Shown here: positions 32,802-41,289 of the stretch, piece after piece
Numbering within the stretch: the stretch's first letter is position 1
Layout: every line of letters starts with the position of its first letter
Assembly: GCA_021769555.1 (NCBI GenBank)
Contig: JAETSR010000008.1
Location: 1 to 64,000, forward strand
DNA: 64,000 nt
Reading direction: 5' to 3'
Source: Clostridiaceae bacterium
GTDB taxonomy: Bacteria; Bacillota; Clostridia; Oscillospirales; Acutalibacteraceae
Notes under the pieces: model-generated
What the model was told of the DNA's origin: nothing
What the model saw: only the letters and a program-made list of their open reading frames with translations
Database searches by the model: none
Translations under genes and position numbers: made by a program

Positions 32802-33029
32802 ATGGGCAAGCCTGTTATTCTGGTCAGCTCCGTCACCTACGCCATGAAGGGCCGCGACCTGCTCACAAGGCAGGGCGTCCGGGCCTATGTGGAGCGCATA
32901 CCCCCAAGCAGCACCACCGGGTGCGGCTACGGGATATATGTGCCCCTGGGAGCGGACGAGGCGGAGCGCATACTGACCGAGAACGGCATAAAGATACTTG
33001 GCCGCCTGGAGCAGGAGGCCAAAAAGTGA
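32802..33029 (+). CDS. DUF3343 protein
   Basis: 75 residues. VILVSSVTYAMKGRDLLTRQ and GYGIYVPLGADEAERIL match DUF3343, a small family thought to carry sulfur or selenium through a Cys in the CGYGI-type loop (here TGCGYGIYV). The start ATG 32802 has GAGGTGAT upstream. The stop overlaps the GTG of the cysteine desulfurase gene. In other Firmicutes this pairing is seen near selenium metabolism genes; none are in the window. Confidence 0.85.
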   Translation: MGKPVILVSSVTYAMKGRDLLTRQGVRAYVERIPPSSTTGCGYGIYVPLGADEAERILTENGIKILGRLEQEAKK

Positions 33030-34243
33030 ACAGCATAAATCACAATAATCACAATAACTATAATAATTATAATAGTTATAACAGCGCGGGCGGGGGGAAG
33101 GGCAGGATGATATATCTTGACAACTCGGCCACCACCTACCCGAAGCCCCAGTCGGTGATAAGGGCCATAAGCGGGGCTGTGGTGCGCTACGGGGCGAACC
33201 CGGGGAGGGGCGGCTTCCCCATGAGCATTGAGACCGGGGAAGCTGTGTACGCCTGCCGGAGGGATATAGCGGCCATGTTCGGTGCCCCGGGGCCGGAGTG
33301 CGTGGTGTTCGGGGCAAACTGCACAGGGGCCCTGAACCTGGTGATGAAGGGGACCTTAAAGCCCGGGGACCATGTGGTCGTCTCGGACATGGAGCATAAC
33401 GCGGTGATGAGGCCCTTAGAGGCCCTGAAGGAGCGGGGGGTGACGTACTCCGTGGCTGAGGTCGTGCCAGAGGACAACGACGCCACCCTGGACCGCTTTC
33501 GGAAGGCCATTACCCCGAAGACAAAGCTCCTGGTATGCACCCAGGCCTCGAATGTGTTCGGGATAAGGGCGCCGGTGGAGCGGCTGGCGGCTTTATGCCA
33601 TCAGTACGGCGCGAAGATATGCGTGGACGCGGCCCAGTCCGCGGGGGTCGTGCCCATAAACATCGGGGAGAGCGGCATAGACTACCTGTGCTGCGCGGGG
33701 CATAAGGGGCTTTACGGGCCAATGGGCATAGGCATACTGGTGCTCGGGGACCCCGGGGATAAGCTGGCGACCCTCGTGGAGGGGGGCACCGGCACCCAGT
33801 CCAGAAGCCTCATGCAGCCCGACGACCCGCCCGAGCGCTATGAGGCGGGGACCATAAACGTGCCGGGGATAATCGCCCTGCGCTCGGGGGTGAACTTCGT
33901 TATGAATAAGGGGCCGGAGAACATCTACCGGGAGGAGCTCGCTATGGCCGCGTACCTTCACAGGGGGCTCTCCAAGCTCCCGAAGGTGAGGCTCTATACC
34001 GATGAGCCCAGGGCCCCCTGGTACGTGCCGGTGGTGTCCTTCAATGTGGAGGGCATGAAGAGCGAGGAAGCGGGGGAATATCTCGGAAGGAAAAATATAG
34101 CGGTGCGCTGCGGGCTGCACTGCGCTCCCTGCGCCCATATGAAGATGGGCACAGAGGCGGGGGGCACGGTGCGGGCCTCCGTGTCGGTGTTCACAAGGCG
34201 TCAGGAACTGGACGCCCTTATAAGGGCCGTATCTGGGCTTTAG
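33026..34243 (+). CDS. cysteine desulfurase / selenocysteine lyase family protein
   Basis: Fold-type I class V aminotransferase of the EF2568-type group. MIYLDNSATTYPKPQSVI opens the catalytic domain, AGHKGLYGPMGIG holds the PLP lysine, and VRCGLHCAPCAHMKMG has the active-site Cys loop. Two starts are possible. GTG 33026 overlaps the DUF3343 stop (GTGA) and has AGGAGG seven bases upstream, giving 405 residues with an Asn/Tyr-rich tail (NHNNHNNYNNYNSYNS) in front. ATG 33107 gives 378 residues and the normal N-terminus, with GGGGGGAAGGG upstream. I list the longer form because of the better site. Delivery of S or Se to DUF3343 is an inference. Confidence 0.85.
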   Translation: MNSINHNNHNNYNNYNSYNSAGGGKGRMIYLDNSATTYPKPQSVIRAISGAVVRYGANPGRGGFPMSIETGEAVYACRRDIAAMFGAPGPECVVFGANCTGALNLVMKGTLKPGDHVVVSDMEHNAVMRPLEALKERGVTYSVAEVVPEDNDATLDRFRKAITPKTKLLVCTQASNVFGIRAPVERLAALCHQYGAKICVDAAQSAGVVPINIGESGIDYLCCAGHKGLYGPMGIGILVLGDPGDKLATLVEGGTGTQSRSLMQPDDPPERYEAGTINVPGIIALRSGVNFVMNKGPENIYREELAMAAYLHRGLSKLPKVRLYTDEPRAPWYVPVVSFNVEGMKSEEAGEYLGRKNIAVRCGLHCAPCAHMKMGTEAGGTVRASVSVFTRRQELDALIRAVSGL

Positions 34244-34256
34244 GCCGGGGCCCGGG

Positions 34257-34290
34257 GCCGGGAGGCGCGGGCTTCCCGGCTCTCTCTTTG
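34257..34290 (+). terminator. probable terminator of the desulfurase gene
   Basis: GCCGGGA pairs with TCCCGGC (34257-34280), followed by the pyrimidine-rich TCTCTCTTTG, a weak U-tract. Confidence 0.5.
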
Positions 34291-34407
34291 TGAAAGAACT
34301 GTAAAACTTGCGGCGATTCTATCAAAAAACCCTTTTCTTTGACAGAGGGTTGTGATAAAATAATGGGAGCATACATCCCAATGGGGAGAAAGCGGGGAAG
34401 TTAAAAT

Positions 34408-35307
34408 ATGGGAAGCTTTATAGAGACCGTGACCCAGGCGGGGCAGACCGTGCTGGACCTGGCGCGCGGGTTCTCCTTTAAGGACGCGGTAGACGTTGCC
34501 ATAGTCACCTTTCTGCTGTATGGCCTCATAAAGCTGGTGCGGGACACCAGGGCCGGGCAGCTGGTGAAGGGGATAATCCTGCTGGTGGCATTGTACCTTG
34601 TGTCCTTCTACGGCGACCTTATGATGTTAAACGGCATATTAAGGGCGTTTTTACAGTCCACGGTTATAATGGTCGTCATACTCTTCCAGCCGGAGATACG
34701 CAAGGCCCTTGAGCAGGTGGGCCACAGCAAGGCGGTGCAGTCCATCACCAGCAACCTCGGGGCCAGGGGCCGGGACGCTGAGAACGCCGGGACCAGGGAG
34801 GCCATTAACGGCGTGGTGGAGGCGGCGGGGATACTCCAGCAGCTCAGGATGGGCGCGCTGATAGTCTTCGAGCGCCAGACTAAGCTCGGGGAGATAATCT
34901 CCACCGGCACCCTTGTGGACGCGGGCCCCTCCGGGCAGCTTATAGCGAACATATTCTTCAATAAGGCCCCCCTTCACGACGGCGGCATGATAATAAGGAA
35001 CGGCAGGGTCTGCGCCGCTGGGTGCATACTGCCCCTTACCGCCAGCGACAGCGTTTCCGCGGAGCTTGGCACAAGGCATAGGGCGGCCATAGGCATGAGC
35101 GAGAACTCCGACGCCGTTGTGGTGGTGGTCTCAGAGGAGACCGGGCAGATATCCATAGCCGCGGGGGGAAAGCTCACAAGGAACTATAACCGGGTGACCC
35201 TCTCCGAGACCCTCTGCGCGGAGCTTATCGGCGAGGACGCCTCGGCCCAGGGCGGCGGCATTTTAGGCAGGCTCGGGCTTATGAAGGGAAAGAAGGGCGG
35301 GAGGTGA
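34408..35307 (+). CDS. cdaA: diadenylate cyclase CdaA
   Basis: 299 residues, slightly longer than usual. Three membrane helices lie in the first 100 residues, then the DAC domain with NKAPLHDGGMIIRNGRV (DGA-type motif as DGG) at about 190 and LGTRHRAAIGMSE (RHR motif) at about 222. It makes c-di-AMP from two ATP. The C-terminal 40 residues are extra. GGGGAAG is the ribosome binding site. Followed after 7 bp by cdaR, the conserved regulator. Confidence 0.95.
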   Translation: MGSFIETVTQAGQTVLDLARGFSFKDAVDVAIVTFLLYGLIKLVRDTRAGQLVKGIILLVALYLVSFYGDLMMLNGILRAFLQSTVIMVVILFQPEIRKALEQVGHSKAVQSITSNLGARGRDAENAGTREAINGVVEAAGILQQLRMGALIVFERQTKLGEIISTGTLVDAGPSGQLIANIFFNKAPLHDGGMIIRNGRVCAAGCILPLTASDSVSAELGTRHRAAIGMSENSDAVVVVVSEETGQISIAAGGKLTRNYNRVTLSETLCAELIGEDASAQGGGILGRLGLMKGKKGGR

Positions 35308-35314
35308 AGACCCT

Positions 35315-36739
35315 ATGAACATGAGAAGAAACACCGAGGAGCAGCCGAGGGAGAGGAAGAAATTCCGGCTCTCGGGGCTTATATACCATAACAGCTTCGT
35401 GCTGGCCTGCTCGTTCCTGGCGGCCCTTGTGGGCTGGTTCATCACAGCCGCCGGCAGCAGCGACCTGAACCGCACGGTCTATAACGTGCCCATACAGTTC
35501 ACCCTGTCCCCGGAGGCTGAGGCCGACGGCCTGAGGGTGTGGGGTTCCAGCTATCAGACAGTGGACATAGAGGTGTCCGGCAGCAATATGATAACCTCTA
35601 AGCTCACCTTGGAGGACTTTGAAGTGACGGCGGCTTTGAGCCCCACCTCCACGAAGCTCACCGGGAACACCACCCAGAAGGCCTCGGCCCAGGTGCGGGT
35701 GATGAAGAAGTCCACCTATACGGACTACGAGGTGGTGTCCGTGAGCCCGGAGGAGATAACCCTTGAGTACGACCGGTATAAGGAGGTCTCCCTGACGGTG
35801 GAGAACGAGATAAGCTTCACCGCGGGGGCGGGGTTCTATCCCGGCACGCCGGTGCTCTCCAGCGAGAAGGTGGCCGTGAGCGGCCCGGAGTCCTCGGTGA
35901 ACAAGATAAGCCGGGCGGCGGTGGTCTACAGTGTGGACGGGCCCCTGCGGGAGAATAAGGAGCTCAGCTGCCCCGTGCGCCTCTACGACCAGGACGGCCA
36001 GGAGATAGGGGACACGGCGGGGCTGTACCTCACTATAGACGTGGACACCGTGCAGGTGACCGTGCCCGTGTACCCCAAGAAGACCGTGCCCGTAGTAGTC
36101 ACCATGGCCCACAGGCCCGCCCAGTTCTCCGACAGCCGCATAACCGTGGAGCCCTCCTCCATAGACCTTGCGGGCTCCGCGGAGGCCCTGGGGGCTGTGA
36201 CTGAGATACACATGGACAATGTGATAGACTTCGCCGAGCTGGACCCGGACACGTCCTCCCAGAGCTTCCAGTTCGAGATACCCGTGCCCCAGAACACCAG
36301 GAACATCACCAATAACAGCAGCAATAACGCCATAAGCCAGGTGACCGTCTCCATAAACCTCAACGGCTACAAGCGGCAGACTGTCACCGTGCCTGAGGGC
36401 AATATACAGGTGATAAACGGCCCCGCCGGGGACCTTGCGGCGCTGACAATAGCAAGGACCCTGGACGTGACCCTTGCGGGCCCGGAGGCCCAGGTGCAGA
36501 GGCTCACCGGCGACTCGGTGATGGTGCAGGTTGACATGAGCAACGTGACCGCCGCCCAGGGGAACGTGGACGTGCCGGTTACAGTGACCATACCCGGTTC
36601 CTCAGGGGAGGCCTGCTGGGTGCTGGGGAGCTATACCATGGCGGTTACCATAGTCAGCGCGGAAGAGGCGGCCGCCAAGTCCGAGTCCCAGCCCAGGGAC
36701 CTTGCAAAGGGCATGGCGGCAGTGCCGCCCTCGGACTGA
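35315..36739 (+). CDS. cdaR: CdaR/YbbR domain protein, regulator of CdaA
   Basis: 474 residues with a cytoplasmic N-terminus, one membrane helix (about 26-48, NSFVLACSFLAALVGWF) and an extracytoplasmic part with four YbbR-like repeats. Each repeat shows the valine-rich pattern and a G/Y-P or GP motif (VSGPESSVNKI, LAGPEAQVQRL). In Firmicutes CdaR binds and modulates CdaA. No glmM follows; instead DUF951 and release factor genes come next. The ATG follows GGGAGG. Confidence 0.92.
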   Translation: MNMRRNTEEQPRERKKFRLSGLIYHNSFVLACSFLAALVGWFITAAGSSDLNRTVYNVPIQFTLSPEAEADGLRVWGSSYQTVDIEVSGSNMITSKLTLEDFEVTAALSPTSTKLTGNTTQKASAQVRVMKKSTYTDYEVVSVSPEEITLEYDRYKEVSLTVENEISFTAGAGFYPGTPVLSSEKVAVSGPESSVNKISRAAVVYSVDGPLRENKELSCPVRLYDQDGQEIGDTAGLYLTIDVDTVQVTVPVYPKKTVPVVVTMAHRPAQFSDSRITVEPSSIDLAGSAEALGAVTEIHMDNVIDFAELDPDTSSQSFQFEIPVPQNTRNITNNSSNNAISQVTVSINLNGYKRQTVTVPEGNIQVINGPAGDLAALTIARTLDVTLAGPEAQVQRLTGDSVMVQVDMSNVTAAQGNVDVPVTVTIPGSSGEACWVLGSYTMAVTIVSAEEAAAKSESQPRDLAKGMAAVPPSD

Positions 36740-36752
36740 GGGGGGCGGCCCT

Positions 36753-36938
36753 ATGGACGTGCGGGCAGGCGACCGCCTGCAGATGAAGAAGGAGCACCCT
36801 TGCGGGAGCAGGGAGTTTTTGGTGCTCCGGGCCGGCATGGACTTTAAGCTTAGGTGCGCGGGGTGCGGCCGGGAGGTCATGGTCCCCAGGCGCAAGATTG
36901 AGAAGAATATTAAAAAAATTATCAGGGAAGGGGATTAG
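36753..36938 (+). CDS. DUF951 protein
   Basis: 61 residues. MDVRAGDRLQMKKEHPCGS, then LRCAGCGREVMVPRRKIEKN: a small Cys-containing protein with the DUF951 order (KxxHPCG, CxxCG, R..EK). A zinc-ribbon-like or RNA-binding role is possible; unknown. It begins 13 bp after cdaR. Confidence 0.9.
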   Translation: MDVRAGDRLQMKKEHPCGSREFLVLRAGMDFKLRCAGCGREVMVPRRKIEKNIKKIIREGD

Positions 36939-36939
36939 C

Positions 36940-37272
36940 GTGGCGGTAACAGTGAACATCTATTATACCGGGAAAAACGGCAGCGCGGTGGATTTCGTGC
37001 GGGAGATGGGGGAGAGCGGCGTTTTGGAGCGCATAAGGAGAGAGGACGGCAATATCCGCTATGAGTACTTCCGGCCCTTTGACGACCCGGAGACGGTGCT
37101 GCTGATTGACAGCTGGCGGGACCAGGAGGCCATCGACGCCCACCACGCCACCCCCATGATGGACGAGATAATAAGGCTTCGGGAAAAATACGACCTGCAT
37201 ATGCGGGCGGAGCGCTATGTATCCGACGAGGGCGGCGTGCCCGAGGGGGACAGGGCGTTCCTTCGGGAGTGA
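36940..37272 (+). CDS. ABM-domain monooxygenase-like protein
   Basis: 110 residues from GTG 36940, with GGGAAGGGG 6 bases upstream. [39 protein letters not shown] and a final H-rich HHATPMM match the dimeric alpha+beta barrel of YgiN/quinol-monooxygenase-like proteins. Activity unknown. It starts one base after the DUF951 stop and overlaps prfA's upstream GTG. Confidence 0.82.
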   Translation: MAVTVNIYYTGKNGSAVDFVREMGESGVLERIRREDGNIRYEYFRPFDDPETVLLIDSWRDQEAIDAHHATPMMDEIIRLREKYDLHMRAERYVSDEGGVPEGDRAFLRE

Positions 37273-37280
37273 TATTGCTG

Positions 37281-38348
37281 ATGTTTGAGAATTTACAGGT
37301 TTTCGAGAACCGCTATGAGGAGCTCTCGGAGAAGCTTTTTGACCCCCAGAGCGCGGCGGACCCGGCGGTCTTTGCCGGCCTTATGAAGGAGAGCCGGGAG
37401 CTGGAGCCCATTGTTGCGGCCTACAGGGAGTATAAGCGGTGCATGGGTGCCCTTGAGGACGCGAGGGAGCTTTTGGAGTCCCCGGACAGGGAGCTTAGGG
37501 AGCTGGCCCAGGGGGAGATGAGGGAGAATACCGCCCGGGTGCAGGAGCTCACAGAGGAGATAAAGCTCCTGCTCCTTCCAAAGGACCCCAACGATGAGAA
37601 GAACGTGATAATGGAGATACGGGGGGGCACCGGCGGGGAGGAGGCCGCGCTCTTTGCCTATGACCTCTACCGCATGTACACGGCCTATGCAGAGGGCAGG
37701 GGCTGGCGCACGGAGATAGTCTCCCTGAACGAGACGGAGCTGGGGGGCTTCAAGGAGGTCAGCTTCATGATAGAGGGCCAGGGGGCCTACAGCCGGCTGA
37801 AGTACGAGAGCGGGGCCCATAGGGTCCAGCGGGTGCCGGAAACTGAGGCCGGGGGGCGCATACACACCTCCGCGGCCACTGTGGCCGTGCTGCCCGAGGC
37901 CGGGGAGGTGGAGGTTGACATCGACCCCAAGGACCTGCAGATAGACACCTTCCGCTCAAGCGGCGCGGGGGGCCAGCATATAAACAAGACCTCCTCGGCC
38001 ATCCGCATAACCCACCTGCCCACCGGCATGGTGGTGGAGTGCCAGGACGAGCGCAGCCAGTATAAAAATAAAGATAAGGCCATGAAGGTATTAAGGGCCC
38101 GGCTCCTGAGCAAAGAGCAGGAGAAGCAGAGCTCCGAGGTGGCGGCGGAGCGCCGCTCCCAGGTGGGCAGCGGGGACCGCTCCGAGCGCATACGCACCTA
38201 TAACTTCCCCCAGTCGAGGGTCACGGACCATCGGATAGGGCTGACCCTCTATAAGCTCCCGGAGGTCCTCTCCGGCGGCCTGGACGAGGTGATAGACGCC
38301 CTCATAGCCGCCGACAGGGCCGCCCAGCTCTCGGAGAGCGCGTCATGA
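37281..38348 (+). CDS. prfA: peptide chain release factor 1
   Basis: 355 residues. Reads UAA and UAG; the GGQ motif lies in [18 protein letters not shown] (about residue 229), and the PxT-like recognition loop is [15 protein letters not shown] 37281 fits the family start [15 protein letters not shown]; a GTG 12 bases earlier is also in frame. The prmC gene that often follows is missing; the Sua5-CoaE fusion takes that place. Confidence 0.96.
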   Translation: MFENLQVFENRYEELSEKLFDPQSAADPAVFAGLMKESRELEPIVAAYREYKRCMGALEDARELLESPDRELRELAQGEMRENTARVQELTEEIKLLLLPKDPNDEKNVIMEIRGGTGGEEAALFAYDLYRMYTAYAEGRGWRTEIVSLNETELGGFKEVSFMIEGQGAYSRLKYESGAHRVQRVPETEAGGRIHTSAATVAVLPEAGEVEVDIDPKDLQIDTFRSSGAGGQHINKTSSAIRITHLPTGMVVECQDERSQYKNKDKAMKVLRARLLSKEQEKQSSEVAAERRSQVGSGDRSERIRTYNFPQSRVTDHRIGLTLYKLPEVLSGGLDEVIDALIAADRAAQLSESAS

Positions 38349-39949
38349 TGACGGAGATACTGAACTGCTCCCCTAAGGGCGCTGCCCGGGCGGGGGAGCT
38401 GCTGAGGGCGGGGGGAGTTGTGGCGATACCCACTGAGACAGTGTACGGCCTTGCCGCCGACGCTTTGAATCCCGCGGCGGTTAAGAGGATATTCGAGGCC
38501 AAGGGCAGGCCGGGGGACAACCCGCTGATAGTGCATATCACAGAGATTGAGCAGTGGGGGCCCCTGGTGAGCTCCCTGCCCGCGGAGGCTTTAAGGCTGG
38601 CTGAGAGGTTCTGGCCGGGGCCGCTGACTATAATACTGCCAAAGTCAAGGCTTGTGCCCTATGAGACAAGCGGCGGGCTTGAGACCGTCGCCGTGCGCTG
38701 CCCCTCCCACCCGGCGGCCAGGGCGGTGATAGAGGCGGCGGGGGCGCCGCTGGCCGCGCCCTCTGCAAATGTGTCCGGAAGGCCCAGCCCCACTACCTTC
38801 GCCCATACCTATGGGGACTTGAAGGGGAGGGTGGACGCGGTTATGGACGGGGGGGACTGCCCGGTGGGGGTGGAGTCCACGGTCATTACCCTGTGCGGGG
38901 ATGTGCCGAGGCTTTTAAGGCCCGGAGGGGTCACTGAGGAAGAGCTCAGGGCTGCTCTGGGGGAGCTTGAGATAGACCCTGCGGTTCTGGGGGAGCTCAG
39001 GCCCGGGGAGCGGGCGGCTTCCCCGGGGATGAAGTATAAGCACTACGCGCCCAGGGCGCAGATAGAGGTGATAGACGGCTCGCCGGAGGAATATATAGAG
39101 TATGTGAACAGCCTTCCGGAGACGGGGGGTATATATGCCCTTTGCTTTGACGAGACTAGAGAGCATGTGAAAATACCCGCCGCCGCCTACGGCCCGCGCT
39201 TTGACAGGCAGGCCCAGGCAAGGGAGCTCTTCGGGGCCCTGCACCGGCTGGATGAGCTGGGGGCTGAGAGGGCCCTTGCCCAAATGCCCGGAAGGGCCGG
39301 GGTGGGCCTGGCGGTGTATAACCGGCTCATGCGGGCGGCGGGGTTCCGGGTAAGGAGCCTGCCGGGGCCGGTGATAGTTGGCCTTGTGGGGCCCAGCGGC
39401 GCGGGGAAATCCACCGTGGCGGCGGGGCTTGTAAAGCGGGGGTTCGGGCTCATAGACTGCGACGCCCTCACCAGGCGGCCGGATGTGTACGACAGCGGGT
39501 GCATTGAATCCCTGGCCAGGGCCTTTGGGGGAGACATAGCCCCCGGGGGAGTGCTGGACCGGCGGGAGCTGGGCAGGCGGGCCTTTAGGGATAAGGAGAG
39601 CGCAAAGCTTCTGGGCAGGCTCACGTTCCCGGCCATAACCCGGGCTGTAAGAAGGGAGGCGGCGGGCATGAGGGGGCCGGTGCTTCTGGACGCGCCCACG
39701 CTCTTTGAGGCGGGGCTTGACGGCATGTGCCGGAGGATACTTGCGGTGACCGCCCCGGAGGATGTGAGGCTCGGGCGGGTGATGGCCCGGGACGGGCTCA
39801 GTGAGGCTGCGGCGAGGGCAAGGTTCAGGGCCCAGCAGCAGGAGAGCTTCTATGTTCAGCGGGCGGATATTTCCCTTGACAACTCCGGCGTCTTTCTGAC
39901 AAAGGCCGGGCTTGACCGCCTTTATTCTGAATTGAAAGGGGAGGGCTGA
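38345..39949 (+). CDS. fused Sua5 threonylcarbamoyl-AMP synthase and dephospho-CoA kinase
   Basis: 534 residues. Residues 1-330 are Sua5: [62 protein letters not shown] and the C-terminal Sua5 domain. From about 340 a P-loop kinase follows with [36 protein letters not shown] and [12 protein letters not shown], which is CoaE. Thus it joins the first step of tRNA t6A synthesis to the last step of CoA synthesis. The frame is continuous with no sign of a frameshift. In other Firmicutes prfA and sua5 are near each other; the fusion is unusual. The ATG overlaps the prfA stop. Confidence 0.92.
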   Translation: MMTEILNCSPKGAARAGELLRAGGVVAIPTETVYGLAADALNPAAVKRIFEAKGRPGDNPLIVHITEIEQWGPLVSSLPAEALRLAERFWPGPLTIILPKSRLVPYETSGGLETVAVRCPSHPAARAVIEAAGAPLAAPSANVSGRPSPTTFAHTYGDLKGRVDAVMDGGDCPVGVESTVITLCGDVPRLLRPGGVTEEELRAALGELEIDPAVLGELRPGERAASPGMKYKHYAPRAQIEVIDGSPEEYIEYVNSLPETGGIYALCFDETREHVKIPAAAYGPRFDRQAQARELFGALHRLDELGAERALAQMPGRAGVGLAVYNRLMRAAGFRVRSLPGPVIVGLVGPSGAGKSTVAAGLVKRGFGLIDCDALTRRPDVYDSGCIESLARAFGGDIAPGGVLDRRELGRRAFRDKESAKLLGRLTFPAITRAVRREAAGMRGPVLLDAPTLFEAGLDGMCRRILAVTAPEDVRLGRVMARDGLSEAAARARFRAQQQESFYVQRADISLDNSGVFLTKAGLDRLYSELKGEG

Positions 39950-40518
39950 TGAAAAAGCGCACCCGGGTCCTGGCGGCGGCGCTGGCAGTGCTGGCGCTGC
40001 TGGCCGTGGGAGCGGTAATGAACGGGCCTGAGATATCCGGCTGGGTTCTCAGGCAGATGTACCCCAGGCGGTTCAGCGAGGCCGTGAGCCGTGAGGCCGC
40101 GGAGTTCGGCCTTCCGGAGGGGCTGGTATACGCCGTGATAAGGGCCGAGAGCGGCTTTGACCCCAGGGCGCGCTCCCGGGCCGGGGCCAAGGGGCTAATG
40201 CAGCTCACCGACGAGACCTTCCGGTGGATGGCCGAGGAGCACCCTCCGGAGAACGGCGGCGGGGACAGCTATGACGTGGACGACAACCTCCACTGCGGCT
40301 GCGCATTGCTTCGGCGGCTTCTGGACCACTACTCGGGCCCGGAGGTGGCCCTTGCGGCCTATAACGCGGGCATGGGCAATGTGGACGGCTGGCTCACGGA
40401 CTCCGGGCACTCCCCAGACGGCAGCACCCTTATGAACATCCCCTTCCCCGAGACCTCGGCCTATGTGAAGAAGGTGATGGAGAACTGGCGGGTATACGAG
40501 AAGCTGTACCCTGGCTGA
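39949..40518 (+). CDS. SLT-domain lytic transglycosylase
   Basis: 189 residues. One N-terminal membrane helix or uncleaved signal (VLAAALAVLALLAVGAVM), then the SLT domain: YAVIRAESGFDPRARSRAGA has the catalytic Glu in AESGF, AKGLMQLTDET and VALAAYNAGMGNVDGWL. It cleaves peptidoglycan outside the membrane. The ATG overlaps the stop of the previous gene (TGATG). Confidence 0.93.
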   Translation: MKKRTRVLAAALAVLALLAVGAVMNGPEISGWVLRQMYPRRFSEAVSREAAEFGLPEGLVYAVIRAESGFDPRARSRAGAKGLMQLTDETFRWMAEEHPPENGGGDSYDVDDNLHCGCALLRRLLDHYSGPEVALAAYNAGMGNVDGWLTDSGHSPDGSTLMNIPFPETSAYVKKVMENWRVYEKLYPG

Positions 40519-40524
40519 GGGGCC

Positions 40525-40923
40525 TCAGTCCAAAGGCTCGCTGAGCTCTACGGCCTCCTGGACAGGGCTTTCAGGCTCAGGGCATAGGAGGCGCATAAGG
40601 CGTATCAGGCCGATGGTGAGGCTTGCGGAGCCCAGGGTCTGCTCGCAGGGGTCTCCGAAGCCCGCGGCCTGCCGCCGGAAGCCCATAAGCGCCCAGACCG
40701 AGAGCAGGGAGGCCCCGAGCTGGAGCTGTTCTGTCTTTGCGCCGGTATCGGGGCCGCAGCCCATCAGCCGGCGGCGTTCCAGCTCAAGGGAGCAAAGCTG
40801 CATTCCCACCCCGATGAGTATGCCAAAAAGCAGCCCCATGGACTCATCCAGGAGCCCGAGGGCCTCCTCGTCCGAGCCCGTGCCGGGGCTCGCCTGCGCC
40901 CAGAGCGCGCTTTCCTGCCGCAT
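40525..40923 (-). CDS. hypothetical membrane protein
   Basis: 132 residues with no family I recognise. MRQESALWAQASPGTGSDEE is polar; ESMGLLFGILIGVGMQLCSL and LGASLLSVWALMGF are likely membrane helices, and the end is acidic. GGGAGGG eight bases before the ATG makes translation likely. It is convergent with the SLT gene and only 6 bp separate the stops. Confidence 0.55.
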   Translation of the reverse strand: MRQESALWAQASPGTGSDEEALGLLDESMGLLFGILIGVGMQLCSLELERRRLMGCGPDTGAKTEQLQLGASLLSVWALMGFRRQAAGFGDPCEQTLGSASLTIGLIRLMRLLCPEPESPVQEAVELSEPLD

Positions 40924-41009
40924 ATCTTGTCCCTCCCTTCCCGAGTGGCGCCGTTTTTCCCAGGTTATGCGCGGGGGGAGAAAAATGTGCGGAGAAGCGC
41001 AGATTTTGC

Positions 41010-41038
41010 TTGACGCAGGGGGAGAAATGGTGTATAAT
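41010..41038 (+). promoter_or_regulatory. promoter of the tRNA-Thr gene
   Basis: TTGACG (41010-41015) and TATAAT (41033-41038), 17-bp spacer, 13 bp before the tRNA. Confidence 0.8.
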
Positions 41039-41051
41039 TAATCGAGGCCGC

Positions 41052-41127
41052 GCTGGATTAGCTCATTCGGTAGAGCGCATCACTCGTAATGATGAGGTGG
41101 CCGGTTCGATTCCGGCATCCAGCTCCA
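41052..41127 (+). tRNA. tRNA-Thr (CGU)
   Basis: 76 nt with encoded CCA. Acceptor GCTGGAT/ATCCAGC, D arm GCTC/GAGC, anticodon stem CATCA/TGATG with loop CTCGTAA (anticodon CGT, reads ACG), T arm GCCGG/CCGGC with TTCGATT loop. All stems pair fully. Confidence 0.97.
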
Positions 41128-41157
41128 AAAAGGCGCCGCTTTCATAAAGCCCCACCC

Positions 41158-41188
41158 CCCCGGAAACCGCAGGGTCTCCGGGGATTTT
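41158..41188 (+). terminator. terminator after tRNA-Thr
   Basis: CCCCGGA (41158-41164) pairs with TCCGGGG (41177-41183), followed by ATTTTTCC. Confidence 0.75.
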
Positions 41189-41221
41189 TCCTTTTATCCC
41201 CATGCGGCGGGCTTTGCGGTG

Positions 41222-41250
41222 TTGCAAGGGCATGAAATCTGTGCTATAAT
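41222..41250 (+). promoter_or_regulatory. promoter of the YfhO-GT2 operon
   Basis: TTGCAA (41222-41227) and TATAAT (41245-41250), 17-bp spacer, 39 bp before the ATG. Confidence 0.8.
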
Positions 41251-41289
41251 ATGGAAATGCAATAAGAAACTTACTTCGAGGTTGATATT

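Noticed and set aside
32921-33106. Longer 5' extension of the cysteine desulfurase to 32921
   Set aside because: It would overlap almost half of DUF3343 in another frame; the GTG at 33026 with AGGAGG is a better start.
34339-34364. TTGACA near 34339 as the cdaA promoter
   Set aside because: No -10 box at 16-18 bp; only an extended -10 like TGATAAAAT at 11-bp spacing, so I do not call a promoter.
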